Shown piece by piece: positions 25,531 through 36,545 of a DNA stretch of 64,000 nucleotides. This DNA is from Luidia sarsii (Eukaryota; Echinodermata; Asteroidea; Paxillosida; Luidiidae), in contig OX465112.1 of assembly GCA_949987565.1 (NCBI GenBank), forward strand, positions 13,152,580-13,216,579, in the 5' to 3' direction. A program made the position numbers and the translations under genes. The notes beneath the pieces are model-generated. The model made no database searches. It was not told where the DNA came from and saw only the letters and a program-made list of their open reading frames with translations. Numbering within the stretch: position 1 is the first letter of the stretch; each line of letters opens with the position of its first letter.

Positions 25531-26560
25531 ATCGACAAATTCCCGGGAAAACGACCTGCAGTGTGAATCGACAGATCGACAAATTCCGGGGAAATGACCT
25601 GCAGTGTGAATCGACAGATCGACAAATTCCCGGGGAAATGACCTGCAGTGTGAATCGACAGATCGACAAATTTCCGGGGAAATGACCTGCAGTGTGAATC
25701 GACAGATCGACAAATTTCCGGGGAAATGACCTGCAGTGTGGATCGACAGATCGACAAATTTCCGGGGAAATGACCTGCAGTGTGAATCGACAGATCGACA
25801 AATTCCCGGGGAAATGACCTGCAGTGTGAATCGACAGATCGACAAATTTCCGGGGAAATGACCTGCAGTGTGAATCGACAGATCGACAAATTTCCGGGGA
25901 AATGACCTGCAGTGTGGATCGACAGATCGACAAATTTCCGGGGAAATGACCTGCAGTGTGAATCGACAGATCGACAAATTCCCGGGGAAATGACCTGCAG
26001 TGTGAATCGACAGATCGACAAATTTCTGGGGAAATGACCTGCAGTGTGAATCGACAGATCGACAAATTTCCGGGGAAATGACCTGCAGTGTGAATCGACA
26101 GATCGACAAATTCCCGGGGAAATGACCTGCAGTGTGAATCGACAGATCGACAAATTCCCGGGGAAATGACCTGCAGTGTGGATCGACAGATCGACAAATT
26201 TCCGGGGAAATGACCTGCAGTGTGAATCGACAGATCGACAAATTCCCGGGGAAATGACCTGCAGTGTGAATCGACAGATCGACAAATTTCCGGGGAAATG
26301 ACCTGCAGTGTGAATCGACAGATCGACAAATTTCCGGGGAAATGACCTGCAGTGTGAATCGACAGATCGACAAATTCCCGGGGAAATGACCTGCAGTGTG
26401 AATCGACAGATCGACAAATTCCCGGGGAAATGACCTGCAGTGTGAATCGACAGATCGACAAATTCCCGGGAAAATGACCTGCAGTGTGAATCGACAGATC
26501 GACAAATTCCCGGGGAAATGACTTGCAGTGTGAATCGACATATCGACAAATTCCCGGGAA
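25531..26560. repeat. 44-bp satellite array, about 23 units
   Basis: The monomer is ATCGACAGATCGACAAATTC followed by CCGGGGAAATGACCTGCAGT and GTGA. It contains the near-palindrome AAATTCCCGGGGAAAT and a CTGCAG site. Variants swap CCC for TCC in the centre and GAATCG for GGATCG. Two diverged units reappear at 26780-26870. The monomer has no stop codon in any minus-strand frame, which creates very long spurious ORFs. Confidence 0.95.
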
Positions 26561-26640
26561 ATGACCCGGACAAAATCCCGGAAATAATGATCTGTGAATC
26601 GACAGATGATGATCTGTGATAATGATCTGTGAATCGACAG

Positions 26641-26759
26641 ATAGTGTGAATCGACAGATAGTGTGAATCGACAGATAGTGTGAATCGACAGATAGTGTGA
26701 ATCGACAGATAGTGTGAATCGACAGATAGTGTGAATCGACAGACAGTGTGAATCGATAG
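26641..26759. repeat. 17-bp satellite array, 7 units
   Basis: The unit ATAGTGTGAATCGACAG is repeated exactly six times, followed by one variant (ACAGTGTGAATCGATAG). It is an internally shortened form of the 44-bp monomer: the segment CGACAAATTC...GACCTGC is missing. Confidence 0.95.
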
Positions 26760-27254
26760 ATCGACAATCGACAGATCGACAAATGCAAAGGAAAATGACC
26801 TGCAGTGTGAGTCGACAGATCGACAAATTCCCTGGGAAATGACCGGCAGTGTGAATCGACAGATCGACAATATCCCGGGCATTACTTTCCCCGGAGTGAG
26901 ACAATGGCTGCAGTGTGAAATCCCCCCGCGGGAAATCCAAATTCCCTGGAAATCGCCGTGCCGCAGTGTAGAATAAAAAGCCTTAAAAACGACTCTACTA
27001 CCGCGGCAGGGTTCTGGGCGTGATCTCCCTGGAAATTGACTTGTAAATCGACCGTCAGAATGATGGAGCAACCACCTCTCCCCGGTCCAACTGAGTAATG
27101 CTCGAGTCATCTTATTACATAACACGAAGCATTTCTCCGAATAGGTTATCTTTTTGGTTACTATCTCATTACCCCGTTACCAATTGGTGCCGTTGTATGT
27201 GCGGAAGCACCCGAGTGCCATTCTACTTGGCGACTTGATTCAATGAGGGGTTGC

Positions 27255-27560
27255 TTACACTGTAAAAACGGTGCTCACATCATGCACAATGGATGAAGTA
27301 TGTCGAGGCACATGGTGCACGATGCATGCACTTTCACTCCATGTGCTTGAGGTACAGTAAATAGGGAGATGTTCTTGTACATGAGGCACTTCATGCACCT
27401 CATCCGATTTTTGCTCAAGTGACTGCAATGTCCCATGTGCTTGAGCTACAGTATTTCATGTGCATGTTGTACAGTATAAGTGCCTCAAGTGTTAATGATT
27501 CTGGGACAAATATGTGCCATTGTAGAAGTGCAAGAGGTGCAGTTCGTTTTTACAGTGTAA
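27255..27560. mobile_element. MITE with TTACACTGTAAAAAC ends, copy 1
   Basis: Terminal inverted repeats are TTACACTGTAAAAAC and GTTTTTACAGTGTAA (15 bp, exact). The interior repeats CATGTGCTTGAGGTACAGTA and CATGTGCTTGAGCTACAGTA and other CATG/ATGCAC-rich words. It encodes nothing convincing. Ends starting CACTG are seen in some CMC-type DNA transposons; the assignment is tentative. Confidence 0.8.
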
Positions 27561-27622
27561 TACTCGTTGGAATAGCCATTGTGTGCTCAGTGCTTTGCCC
27601 CCATTGGCGCTTTGACGCTCAG

Positions 27623-28075
27623 ATCGACAAATTCCCGGGAAAACGACCTGCAGTGTGAATCGACAGATCGACAAATTCCGGGGAAATGACCTGCAGTGTG
27701 AATCGACAGATCGACAAATTCCCGGGGAAATGACCTGCAGTGTGAATCGACAGATCGACAAATTTCCGGGGAAATGACCTGCAGTGTGAATCGACAGATC
27801 GACAAATTTCCGGGGAAATGACCTGCAGTGTGGATCGACAGATCGACAAATTTCCGGGCAAATGACCTGCAGTGTGAATCGACAGATCGACAAATTCCCG
27901 GGGAAATGACCTGCAGTGTGAATCGACAGATCGACAAATTTCCGGGGAAATGACCTGCAGTGTGAATCGACAGATCGACAAATTTCCGGGGAAATGACCT
28001 GCAGTGTGAATCGACAGATCGACAAATTCCCGGGGAAATGACCTGCAATGTGATTCGACAGATCGACAAATTCCC
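27623..28075. repeat. 44-bp satellite array, about 10 units
   Basis: Same monomer as the array at 25531, in block 2. Ten GACCTG(C)A edges are counted here against 23 in block 1. Two diverged units follow at 28330-28425. Confidence 0.95.
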
Positions 28076-28160
28076 GGGAAATGACCCGGACAAAATCCCG
28101 GAAATAATGATCTGTGAATCGACAGATGATGATCTGTGATAATGATCTGTGAATCGACAG

Positions 28161-28313
28161 ATAGTGTGAATCGACAGATAGTGTGAATCGACAGATAGTG
28201 TGAATCGACAGATAGTGTGAATCGACAGATAGTGTGAATCGACAGATAGTGTGAATCGACAGATAGTGTGAATCGACAGATAGTGTGAATCGACAGACAG
28301 TGTGAATAGATAG
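28161..28313. repeat. 17-bp satellite array, 9 units
   Basis: Eight exact ATAGTGTGAATCGACAG units plus one variant ending ATAGATAG. Block 1 has six plus one. Confidence 0.95.
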
Positions 28314-28808
28314 ATCGACAATCGACAGATCGACAAATGCAAAGGAAAATGACCTGCAGTGTGAGTCGACAGATCGACAAATTCCCTGGGAAATGACCGG
28401 CAGTGTGAATCGACAGATCGACAATATCCCGGGCATTACTTTCCCCGGAGTGAGACAATGGCTGCAGTGTGAAATCCCCCCGCGGGAAATCCAAATTCCC
28501 TGGAAATCGCCGTGCCGCAGTGTAGAATAAAAAGCCTTAAAAACGACTCTACTACCGCGGCAGGGTTCTGGGCGTGATCTCCCTGGAAATTGACTTGTAA
28601 ATCGACCGTCAGAATGATGGAGCAACCACCTCTCCCCGGTCCAACTGAGTAATGCTCGAGTCATCTTATTACATAACACGAAGCATTTCTCCGAATAGGT
28701 TATCTTTTTGGTTACTATCTCATTACCCCGTTACCAATTGGTGCCGTTGTATGTACGGAAGCACCCGAGTGCCATTCTACTTGGCGACTTGATTCAATGA
28801 GGGGTTGC

Positions 28809-29114
28809 TTACACTGTAAAAACGGTGCTCACATCATGCACAATGGATGAAGTATGTCGAGGCACATGGTGCACGATGCATGCACTTTCACTCCATGTGC
28901 TTGAGGTACAGTAAATAGGGAGATGTTCTTGTACATGAGGCACTTCATGCACCTCATCCGATTTTTGCTCAAGTGACTGCAATGTCCCATGTGCTTGAGC
29001 TACAGTATTTCATGTGCATGTTGTACAGTATAAGTGCCTCAAGTGTTAATGATTCTGGGACAAATATGTGCCATTGTAGAAGTGCAAGAGGTGCAGTTCG
29101 TTTTTACAGTGTAA
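28809..29114. mobile_element. MITE with TTACACTGTAAAAAC ends, copy 2
   Basis: It is near-identical to the copy at 27255-27560 and at the same relative position in block 2, so it was duplicated together with the block rather than inserted separately. Confidence 0.8.
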
Positions 29115-29184
29115 TACTCGTTGGAATAGCCATTGTGTGCTCAGTGCTTTGCCCCCATTGGCTGCTGGTAAAAAAACCACAGGC

Positions 29185-29262
29185 AACTCGGGCGGGATTC
29201 GAACCCGCGGCCCCTCGTTCAAGTACGTATACAGACGTCTTAACCACTGGGATCACCGAGCT
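29185..29262 (-). repeat. tRNA-like sequence (tRNA pseudogene or truncated SINE)
   Basis: On the minus strand a 7-bp acceptor-like stem AGCTCGG/CCGAGTT (one G-U pair), an A-box-like segment with CAGTGGTTAAGAC, and a perfect T arm GCGGG-TTCGAAT-CCCGC (B box GGTTCGAATCC) are present, 78 nt in all. A clear anticodon stem is not seen (GTATACGTAC replaces it). A T7 run lies just downstream at about 29170-29176, as a pol III terminator would. A functional tRNA is unlikely. Confidence 0.6.
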
Positions 29263-31359
29263 GGTCGAGGTCGTGTGGCGGGATATTAATATATTTGACG
29301 ACTTGACAAAGAAACGATTTATCTTGTCCAGTCGATATAACATCCATCAGCATGTCGACACGCTCGACTTATCAACCATCATGATCGTCACGGCGAGATA
29401 GATCTTAGTCCAATCATCTACGGGACATTGCAGACAGGCGGCTGTGGCTATAACTCCCATAGGCCCCTGGTGTCAACGACAGCCACTAACATAGACCATA
29501 ATTATTCACTTAGCGGGTAGCCTTTAGTTATAGGCCATCGAACATTGGGTGTCAAAAAACAGGCAACGGATCTCGATCCTAAATCCAAAAGGGCCTACCT
29601 GAATAAATTGAATTGAACCGAAGCGGTACTTTCGAAAACAAACATATACCCATAGGCCCTAATTGTTTTTTAAACAATGCAAATATGACTACTGATCTCG
29701 AAAATGGGTCTGACATTTCGATCCTTGCACAACAAGTTTGTTTCAGGATGAAGGGAAAAGGTTCTGCTTGGATAAAAAATACCTTCCCGAATGTTTGCAT
29801 TGTTCCGCTATGAGGGTTGAATTATCGGAAGCACCCCTGTTTTTTTTTTTTTTTTTTTTTTTGGGGGGGGAACCTGGAGGACATCTCTTATACAAACTGC
29901 AAAGCTATTACCCCTACAGGGTCATTGGGGGTGTATACCGTGATATAGCTACGGGCAAGTTAGCTGCCTGAAGGAGAGAGACACGGACGGGGTGAGCATG
30001 TGCCACCGATCCCCTCAGCACGACGGACGGAATCAAGGACGCTGCATGACGTGCAATCGTGGGGGGACCCATCGATCTAATAATTCCGTCTCATTTGGTC
30101 GCCGGGCAATCGCGCCGTGGCTTCGTCATCAATCACCGACCGGGGAGATTCCTCGGGCGTCCGTGGAGGACCAAATCCCCCCACCGCCACCGCCTGATCA
30201 CCCCCTCCTCCCGCCGCACCGCTCCGCGCTACCCCCTCCCCGTCCCATCTTCTCTCTCTCCCTCCCCCACGTCTCTCTCTCTCTCTCCGTCTCCGAGACT
30301 CTATCCGTTGAAACAACCGGACTCGGCGTTTCCTTATACGGGTCAGATCATGTATCGATCGAGAAATGGGGGTGAGGGAGGGGAGGCAGGGAGGAGGGGG
30401 GAGGGGAGGTTGAGATTTAGCGCCATGGGCAAATGGCCCGAGAGCCTCTCGCAGTATGTACGGTCGATGGGAGACAGGCAGTTTGTGAAGTCTACAAGAA
30501 AACTGCCGCTTTTCACCCCCTCTTTTTTTTTTATTGAGGAGGGGAGGGGGGAGTCGGTAAATTAACGGTTGCTCGTTGTTATTGGACCTACTGCTACCGC
30601 TTTTTTTTTTTCTTTTTTACTTTCTCCGTGGCCTCTTCGCCCACTCTTGATGGCATCTTTACCTTGCCGCCGTCAGAGGGCCACGCTCCGTCCGGCCCGG
30701 CCCCGCCGTCCACCCCTGGCCGCGGTGCAGTGCAGCCCTGCCAAGCGAAGCGCGTAAAACAAGAGCAACCCGCCGTCCATTTATGATTGGGGGAAGAATT
30801 AACGAGCGACGATAAACCCGCGCGACAGTTTTGGCAAATGGATTGTGGCAAAATACGAGGGCGGTCGCTTTCTGTTGTGCGGAGATATCGCTCTCAATAA
30901 TTCCCGAACCCCCCCCCCCCCCCAACTACCGCCGCGCGCACAGCACTTGCTTTATTTCGCAAGCTCTTGCACCTTCGCTCAATCTTGTCCCCATCCCCGT
31001 CCGATTTGCTTCACGGGCGGCGCGGCTTCAAACGGTTCAGGGGTGTGGGGTGGGGAGGGAGGGAGGGAGGGAGGGGGGGTTGCCTTCAAGGTATGCGTAA
31101 GACGTCTCGGTGTTTTCATAACTTGACTTAGCGGGCCTTGCTTACAGCGCTGGAGGCATAGGCAGCCTCCTCTGTCCCGTGTTGATTCGACGCAACGAGC
31201 GTCAACAAGGGGTCGCGGCGAAGCGCACATACAGCACGGAGCGGACAGCCTCGCAGTGTACACACACGCACACACCCGCACACCGGTGGCGCTTTACTTT
31301 CCGGTACGAACATTAGAAGTCCTTGCTCTGTGGATGGTACGAACAATGCAGGGCGCTAT
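29263..31359. other. Non-coding stretch
   Basis: Poly-T/G run at 29850-29870 and C-rich blocks at 30170-30250 and 30909-30925. Open frames at 30059-30565 are Pro/Ser-rich and low complexity. A decayed type A motif pair is annotated separately. Confidence 0.4.
29707..29780. mobile_element. Decayed type A motif pair
   Basis: GTCTGACATTTCGATCCTTG (left) and AGGTTCTGCTTGGATAAAA (right) are recognisable but mutated versions of the two arms of the type A palindromes. Confidence 0.4.
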
Positions 31360-31690
31360 AATACGCGGGGCACCGCTGGCGTGATATTTGTACCGGGGGC
31401 GTTATGTGACCTCGGCAGGTGTGATGTGCCCGGGGTTGTCCGTGTTTTCCAGCAATTACGAGCGAGCCATTTGGCGCAATAGAAAGCCACTTAGGCTGTA
31501 TACAGCACGCACCCCGGTGTGATTACGAGCGATGCCGATGCAATTTAGAAAGCAGTGGTGTCAGGTGATTACAGCCCGTGTGACATGGACACCAGCCAGT
31601 GTAATATAAACGCCATTGGCGTAGCGTAAACACAACCGGTGTAACATGAACACCGACGGTGTAATGTGAATACCGATAATGTACTGTGGG
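31360..31690. repeat. Decayed outer units of the 20-bp minisatellite
   Basis: Words such as CCGGTGTAACATGAACACCG, ACGGTGTAATGTGAATACCG, CCAGTGTAATATAAACGCC and CTGGCGTGATATTTGTACCG follow the GATGTGATATGAACCCC pattern at about 20-bp spacing but with many changes. They lie 200-500 bp before the homogeneous array. Confidence 0.6.
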
Positions 31691-31898
31691 CACCGAAAAA
31701 AAAGGATCAGTGTTAATTATAAACACTTAAGGTTTAATATGTGAGCCGATATCTTTACATTCAACGAGCAGTGCGTGGAATGTCTTATACAAATTAATTA
31801 TGGTCTACATTCCATGCAATATAATATCTAAATCAATTGCGGAGTATGAAATCTACGTTAAAGGGTAAATATATACCCGGTCGGTGGAATAATAATGA

Positions 31899-32760
31899 CC
31901 CCCTTCTCGGTGTGATATGAACCCCGCCGATGTGATATGAACACCGCCGATGTGATATGAACCCCGCCGATGTGATATGAACCCTGCCGATGTGAAATGA
32001 ACCCTGCCGATGATGTGATATGAACCCCGCCGATGTGATATGAACCCCGCCGATGTGATATGAACCCCGCCGATGTGATATGAACCCCGCCGATGTGATA
32101 TGAACCCTGCCGATGTGATATGAACCCTGCCGATGATGTGATAATGAACCCCGCCGATGTGATATGAACCCTGCTGATGTGATATGAACCCTGCCGATGT
32201 GATATGAACCCTGCTGATGTGATATGAACCCTGCAGATGATGTGATAATGAACCCCGCCGATGTGATATGAACCCCGCCGATGTGATGATCCCCGCCGAT
32301 GTGATATGAACCCTGCCGATGTGATATGAACCCCGCCGATGTGATATGAACCCTGCCGATGATGTGATACTGAACCCCGCCGATGTGATAATGATCCCCG
32401 CCGATGTGATATGAACCCTGCCGATGTGATATGAACCCCGCCGATGTGATATGAACCTGCCGATGATGTGATAATGATCCCCGCCGATGTGATATGAACC
32501 CCGCCGATGTGATATGAACCCCGCCGATGATGGGATATGAACCCTGCCGATGATGTGATATGAACCCCGCCGATGATGGGATATGAACCCCGCCGATGTG
32601 ATATGAAACCCGTTGATGTGATATGAACGCCGCCGATGATGGGATATGAACCCCGCCGATGTGATATAAAACTCGTTGATTATGTGATATGAGCTCTGAC
32701 AGTGGAATATGAACCCAGCCTAGGTTGATCTGAACCCAGTAGGCGAAATATGAACCCCAC
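31899..32760. repeat. 20-bp minisatellite, roughly 40 units
   Basis: The unit is GATGTGATATGAACCCCGCC, with CTGCC variants and frequent 3-bp insertions giving GATGATGTGATA. Units after 32600 decay (AACTCGTTGAT, GGAATATGAACCCAGCC). No open frame of note. Confidence 0.95.
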
Positions 32761-32845
32761 TGATGTCATATAATAGTCGGTGCCATACGAGGCGGGTAAC
32801 GTCCATCTTTCAAATTATTTTCAATTATCAAAGATATGGAGAGAC

Positions 32846-32935
32846 AAAGGTCCTGCTAGGATCAAATTGCTAAACCGGTTTTTGATACATGTATTTTGGT
32901 CATTTTAGTCAGTAAGCAGTTTGTACAATCCTTTT
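32846..32935 (+). mobile_element. Type A motif, right arm and tail
   Basis: AAAGGTCCTGCTAGGATCAA is the hairpin half. The GAAACGTC part is lost. The tail TTTAGTCAGTAAGCAGTTTG (32908-32927) confirms family membership. Confidence 0.55.
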
Positions 32936-33019
32936 AAAATTACCCTCAATTATGATTTATACATTATAATTATACCCGGTATATCTTAATGATCTTATGT
33001 GATATCCTAATAATAAATT

Positions 33020-33143
33020 TCAAAAATTAGGAGGGCCTGACGTATCGATCCTAGCAGAAACTTTCTCAAAGGCAGGATCTCCGCATTCTGCCTTTGAGAA
33101 AGGTCCTGCTAGGATCGAAACGTCAGGCCCTCCTAATTTTTGA
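33020..33143. mobile_element. Penelope-like palindrome, type A, 124 bp
   Basis: The left arm TCAAAAATTAGGAGGGCCTG and the right arm CAGGCCCTCCTAATTTTTGA are exact reverse complements at their ends. The right arm reads CTTTGAGAAA, then GGTCCT-GCT-AGGATC (33102-33116), then GAAACGTC (33117-33124), the intact hammerhead-like order. The left arm is slightly mutated (GTATCG for GTTTCG; AGCAGAAAC for AGCAGGACC). Confidence 0.65.
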
Positions 33144-33261
33144 GTCATTTAAGTCATTAAGCTGTATGCAAATTGTTTTCCACAGTACCGTAATTAATTG
33201 GTATCTTCATAATTACATGATATTTATTTCAACATTACTTATTAACTCCTGACATGCCAAG

Positions 33262-33392
33262 CGGAAGGGTTACGGTGACACCATGTAGCACTCCTCTTTT
33301 AAGAAGGAGTGTGGCTCTGAAAAGAGCCAGTACCTCAACGTTTCGGGTAGTGTGTATACTCTGCCCGTCGTCGGGAGACTGCTGGATTCCAA
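33262..33392 (-). mobile_element. Type B hammerhead-like motif with flank
   Basis: The plus strand carries GGTGACACCATGTAGCACTC, GTGTGGCTCTGAAAAGAGCC, then AACGTTTCGGGTAG...CTGCCCGTCGTCGGG. Read on the minus strand this is CCGACGA, a hairpin CGGGCAG/CTACCCG, then GAAACGTT. The C-C-G start replaces the C-U-G of a canonical core. Confidence 0.6.
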
Positions 33393-34554
33393 CTATCATC
33401 GGTGTTTATAATCAGAGCCTGCCTGCGCTTGGCATACCCTTTTAGATTTTGTACTCAACTGTTCAGAACCACGCTCTCGCAAAGAGATGGTCACATCCAC
33501 GCGTACCAAACGCGATGAACCCAGTTCTGGGCACCCGTCCGAGAGCTGGGGCTCAGTCCCGGAGAAAGACGTGGTCATTCTGGCAGCGGGGAAAAGATCC
33601 CGGCTAGAATCGACGCACCGGGCCCTTAGCTCCACACGTTTCGAGATTGGCATTTCAGGAGGCAGTTTTGAACACGACTATAATAGAGAGGGGACGTCGA
33701 GTTCACCCGCTTTAAGCTAAGATAGGCGAAAGAAGTATACTCGCTTCGGTACTATCTCGCCTGGGGGAAGAGCCGACCCACCAGCCCCCCCCCCCCCCAC
33801 TCCCGACGGCCGATGTCAGAAGCCACTGAAGGACTGAATAACTTCACCGACGATGACAGCAAAACATCTCAACCAGTTTCGGATCGAGCGCCACCAACCC
33901 CCCCCCCCCCCTCTCCCGAAGTGCGGCTGATATTTTTGTGTTCTGTGCGTGTGTGTGTGTGTGTGGCGCTGGGCCCAGTCATGGGGATAATTATGCCGAG
34001 TGAATCTGGCTTTTTTTCTCGATGAAAGGAAGTCACGGTCTGGCTAGCCTACATCGCCACCGGAGCGTTGCTAATCGCATACTTACGCTCGCTGCCTTCA
34101 CCCCCAATTTTTTTCCACCCTTTTATTTAAGTTTTCCGCTGAAATCGAACTCAGGCGGATTTTTTCCCCCTTTTTTTTTTGTTTTACTTCTTTTCAGTCT
34201 GTGTCAAAGGAGTGTCTCTAATCACACGGTTATGGTTTGTGATTTCAGCTTCTTCATATAATTTTTTTTTTGATAAATGCGCATACACCGGGGAGGATTT
34301 GGGCAGCTACACCGTCAAGGCTTCATTGTAGCCAATTCATTATTGTGATTTCAATTCTCCCGTTCTCTCTGGGGAGCAAGTCGTTTCATAGAACTACTTA
34401 ATCAAGAACGGAATTTTGGCTCAACAACCCCAAAAAGGCATCGGTGCGAGCAAATATGTCATGCTGATCACGCAGTCGTTCAACGAGCGTCAAAAGCATT
34501 AGTTGTCAGCAGCACAATTAATAACCCCGAGTTGACGAGGTGACTATTAATATT
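33393..34554. other. Non-coding stretch
   Basis: C-runs near 33785 and 33898, a short GT run at 33950-33963, and T-rich DNA at 34110-34275. No gene recognised. Confidence 0.4.
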
Positions 34555-34760
34555 GGGAAGGCCACCACCTAAAGGCTGGATAGCTCAGATGGTAGGAGTG
34601 CTGGTACCGGTACTCAAAACCCAGAGGTGGTGGGTATATAATCCATGCAGGTCCACTCAAAGTTTTCTTTGCCATTTTTTTTCTTCTTCAAAATCCCAAA
34701 GTTGTTTGTTTGATGTCTTTTTGATCTCCCCTCCCTTCATGTGTACATCTGCACCCCACT
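34555..34760 (+). repeat. tRNA-derived SINE
   Basis: It begins GGGAAGGCCACCACCTAAAG and then GGCTGGATAGCTCAGATGGT, a clear A box (TAGCTCA..TGGTAGGAG). A degenerate B box (GGTGGGTATATAATCC) follows about 50 nt later, then GCAGGTCCACTCAAAGTTTT and a T-rich tail. The 5' part recurs at 57761 and the tail at about 37895, showing a dispersed family. It is non-coding and would be mobilised by a LINE. Confidence 0.65.
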
Positions 34761-34842
34761 TCCTTCCCTGTTGTCCTTCCGCTGTCACGTGTGTCAGGGC
34801 TTTCCTTCTCCCGAATGTCTGTGCATGTCCTCGTCACTTTGC

Positions 34843-34905
34843 CTTTGAGAAAGGTCCTGCTAGGAGTATGATCGGAACGTCAGGCCCTCTGAACTTTTGA
34901 GATTT
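34843..34905 (+). mobile_element. Type A motif, right arm
   Basis: TTTGAGAAAGGTCCTGCTAG, then GAGTATGATCGGAACGTC and AGGCCCTCTGAACTTTTGAG. A 4-bp insertion (GTAT) sits in the hairpin and GAAAC is GGAAC, so this copy is decayed. It follows the SINE at 34555. Confidence 0.55.
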
Positions 34906-36259
34906 TTCGAAATGGTTGAACAGCTCTCATAAGTCAGTTGTTCCTGTATTTGTTTAACCCTATAACAAGGAATGGGGTTTCGTGCCAAGCAGAAAGTCGC
35001 ACGCTAGAATCTTTGTCAGATTGAGTCCATGGCAGTTCGAATTACCCGCACCTGCTTAAAGCACACACACAACACACACACGGATGCTTCAGCACGAAGA
35101 AATAATAATATTAGGGTAAATGATTGGGGGATGCCGGATTCAGAGGACGCGCGAAGGTCAATGGCAAGTCAACAGCAGTTGCATGCAAGAGTTAACGGCT
35201 ATACCGTCACCTCGAAGCGTGGTTGGGGGGGAGCCCCGTTTAACCTTTCGTGCTTAGCAAAATATTCCGCACTTCAGTAGCTTCGTGAAACCGATCCGTG
35301 CTGTCGAGTTACGCGATGTTTGAGGGGCTGAGGAGCGACCCTTGTTTGGACATTAATCACGCAGCCTGTATATCGCTTACCCTTCCCACCCCTCGGAGAA
35401 AAGACACCGGTCACATTCCAGCAGCGATCGGTCTGTTTCAGCATAAACTGGCCCAGTTGTAGGTACACGCAGAAGAAGGAGAAGGAGAAGGAGAAAACCT
35501 TTTGACTTTTCAAATGGAAACTTTACAAAAATCCATTTGATATGAATAATACAGTATACATGAAAGTAAACGAACAATTAACAATCTTTACAAATAAAAT
35601 AACAAGTATAGTGACAAAAGACCCCACAAATTAATGTATAATGTAATCAACAATTAGAGTTGGAGATCTTGTCCGATCTCGCTTGCTTCTACTGTCTAGC
35701 TATCCCCCAAAATGCAATTTTTAAAGAAAAAAAATGGGGAAATAACTTACTCACCACGTTAAACATGATGAAAATAAGTCAAAGAAGAAGACGAAGAAGA
35801 AGAAGAAGACGAAGAAGAAAACCCTTCACAACTTGCCGATAAAACCGGCGAGATGAGAACATCAAAAGAACTACCGTGTGGCGGTCGCCCGACAGACGGT
35901 GACATAAAAACGGCTTTGGAGCGAAGGGCCCAAAGCATGGTAGCTTCCCCGCCTGTCCGCTGGGACTAGGCACTAGGGTTATGCGTCGAATTGGCCCTAC
36001 ATATAATAACCGAGATTTGGTAACTGTCGACAACACCTCGTTGCTAAACTATTGAGGGGGAGGGGATTTTTTTACGAACTTGTTTGTCGCGGGCAACACA
36101 GTGCAGTCAACCTTGGCAGGCGCAGGGCTAGCGCATGCGCACCTGTATGTGGCTTGAACCAGCGTTTGGATTAAAGAGAGTGCTGTGTTTTAAAAATTGT
36201 TTCAAAGATTCTTTTCGCTTTATTTTCCCCTTGATTTAAGGGTGTGTCTTCGATACACT
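34906..36259. other. Non-coding stretch
   Basis: Short CA run at 35062-35080, GAA microsatellites, AT-rich 35520-35660. No gene recognised. Confidence 0.4.
35783..35822. repeat. (GAA)n microsatellite
   Basis: AGAAGAAGACGAAGAAGAAG-type repeat of about 40 bp. A similar GAAGGAGAAGGAGAAGG run is at 35471-35493. Confidence 0.85.
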
Positions 36260-36545
36260 GTCGCAGTAAAACAGCAACAACAAATAACAACAGCTACAAC
36301 AACTACAACAACATAAGGAACAACAACAAATTACTACAACAAAAACAGCAGCAACTTCAACAGCAAAAACAACAAAAACAAATGGAATAACAACAACAAC
36401 AACAACAGCAGCAACGACAGCAAAAACAACAACAATAACAACAACAACAACAGCTACAAAAGCAGCAACAATAGAAACAGCAACAGCTGCAGCAGCAACA
36501 ACAACAACAACAGCAACAACAGCAACAACAGCAACAACAGCAGCA
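36260..36545. repeat. AAC/CAG-type trinucleotide array
   Basis: An interspersed run of AAC, CAG and AAA triplets (for example CAACAACAACAACAGCAGCA) about 285 bp long. Stop codons interrupt the frames, so it is not a poly-Gln/Asn coding tract. Confidence 0.9.

Larger units (their letters stand above)
25517..27608. repeat. Tandem block 1: satellite arrays plus MITE, 2,092 bp
   Basis: Block 1 runs from GCTTTGACGCTCAG through a 44-bp array, a 17-bp array, single-copy DNA and a CACTG-ended MITE to GCCCCCATTGGC. Block 2 begins with the same GCTTTGACGCTCAG at 27609. The two blocks share everything except array copy number and a few base changes. Confidence 0.9.
27609..29162. repeat. Tandem block 2: second copy, 1,554 bp
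   Basis: It has the same content and order as block 1. It is 538 bp shorter, which equals 13 fewer 44-bp units (572 bp) minus two extra 17-bp units (34 bp). Few substitutions are seen (for example GTATGTGCGG versus GTATGTACGG). Confidence 0.9.

Noticed and set aside
25459..27125. Three overlapping minus-strand open frames of 435-532 codons (and shorter relatives at 27492-28679) with a repeating SICRFTLQVISPG-like peptide
   Set aside because: They are translations of the 44-bp satellite, whose unit has no stop in any minus-strand frame. All three frames are open at once, so this is not evidence of a protein.
25531..28313. Direct repeats resembling a CRISPR array
   Set aside because: The units are contiguous with no unique spacers, there are no cas genes, and the DNA is eukaryotic. 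It is a satellite.
29599..29620. GAATAAATTGAATTGAA as a LINE 3' terminal repeat
   Set aside because: Suggestive of CR1/L2-type tails, but no reverse-transcriptase remnant precedes it, so it was not annotated.
36273..36545. Poly-Gln/Asn coding tract
   Set aside because: Stop codons interrupt the frames and no flanking coding sequence is seen; treated as a microsatellite.
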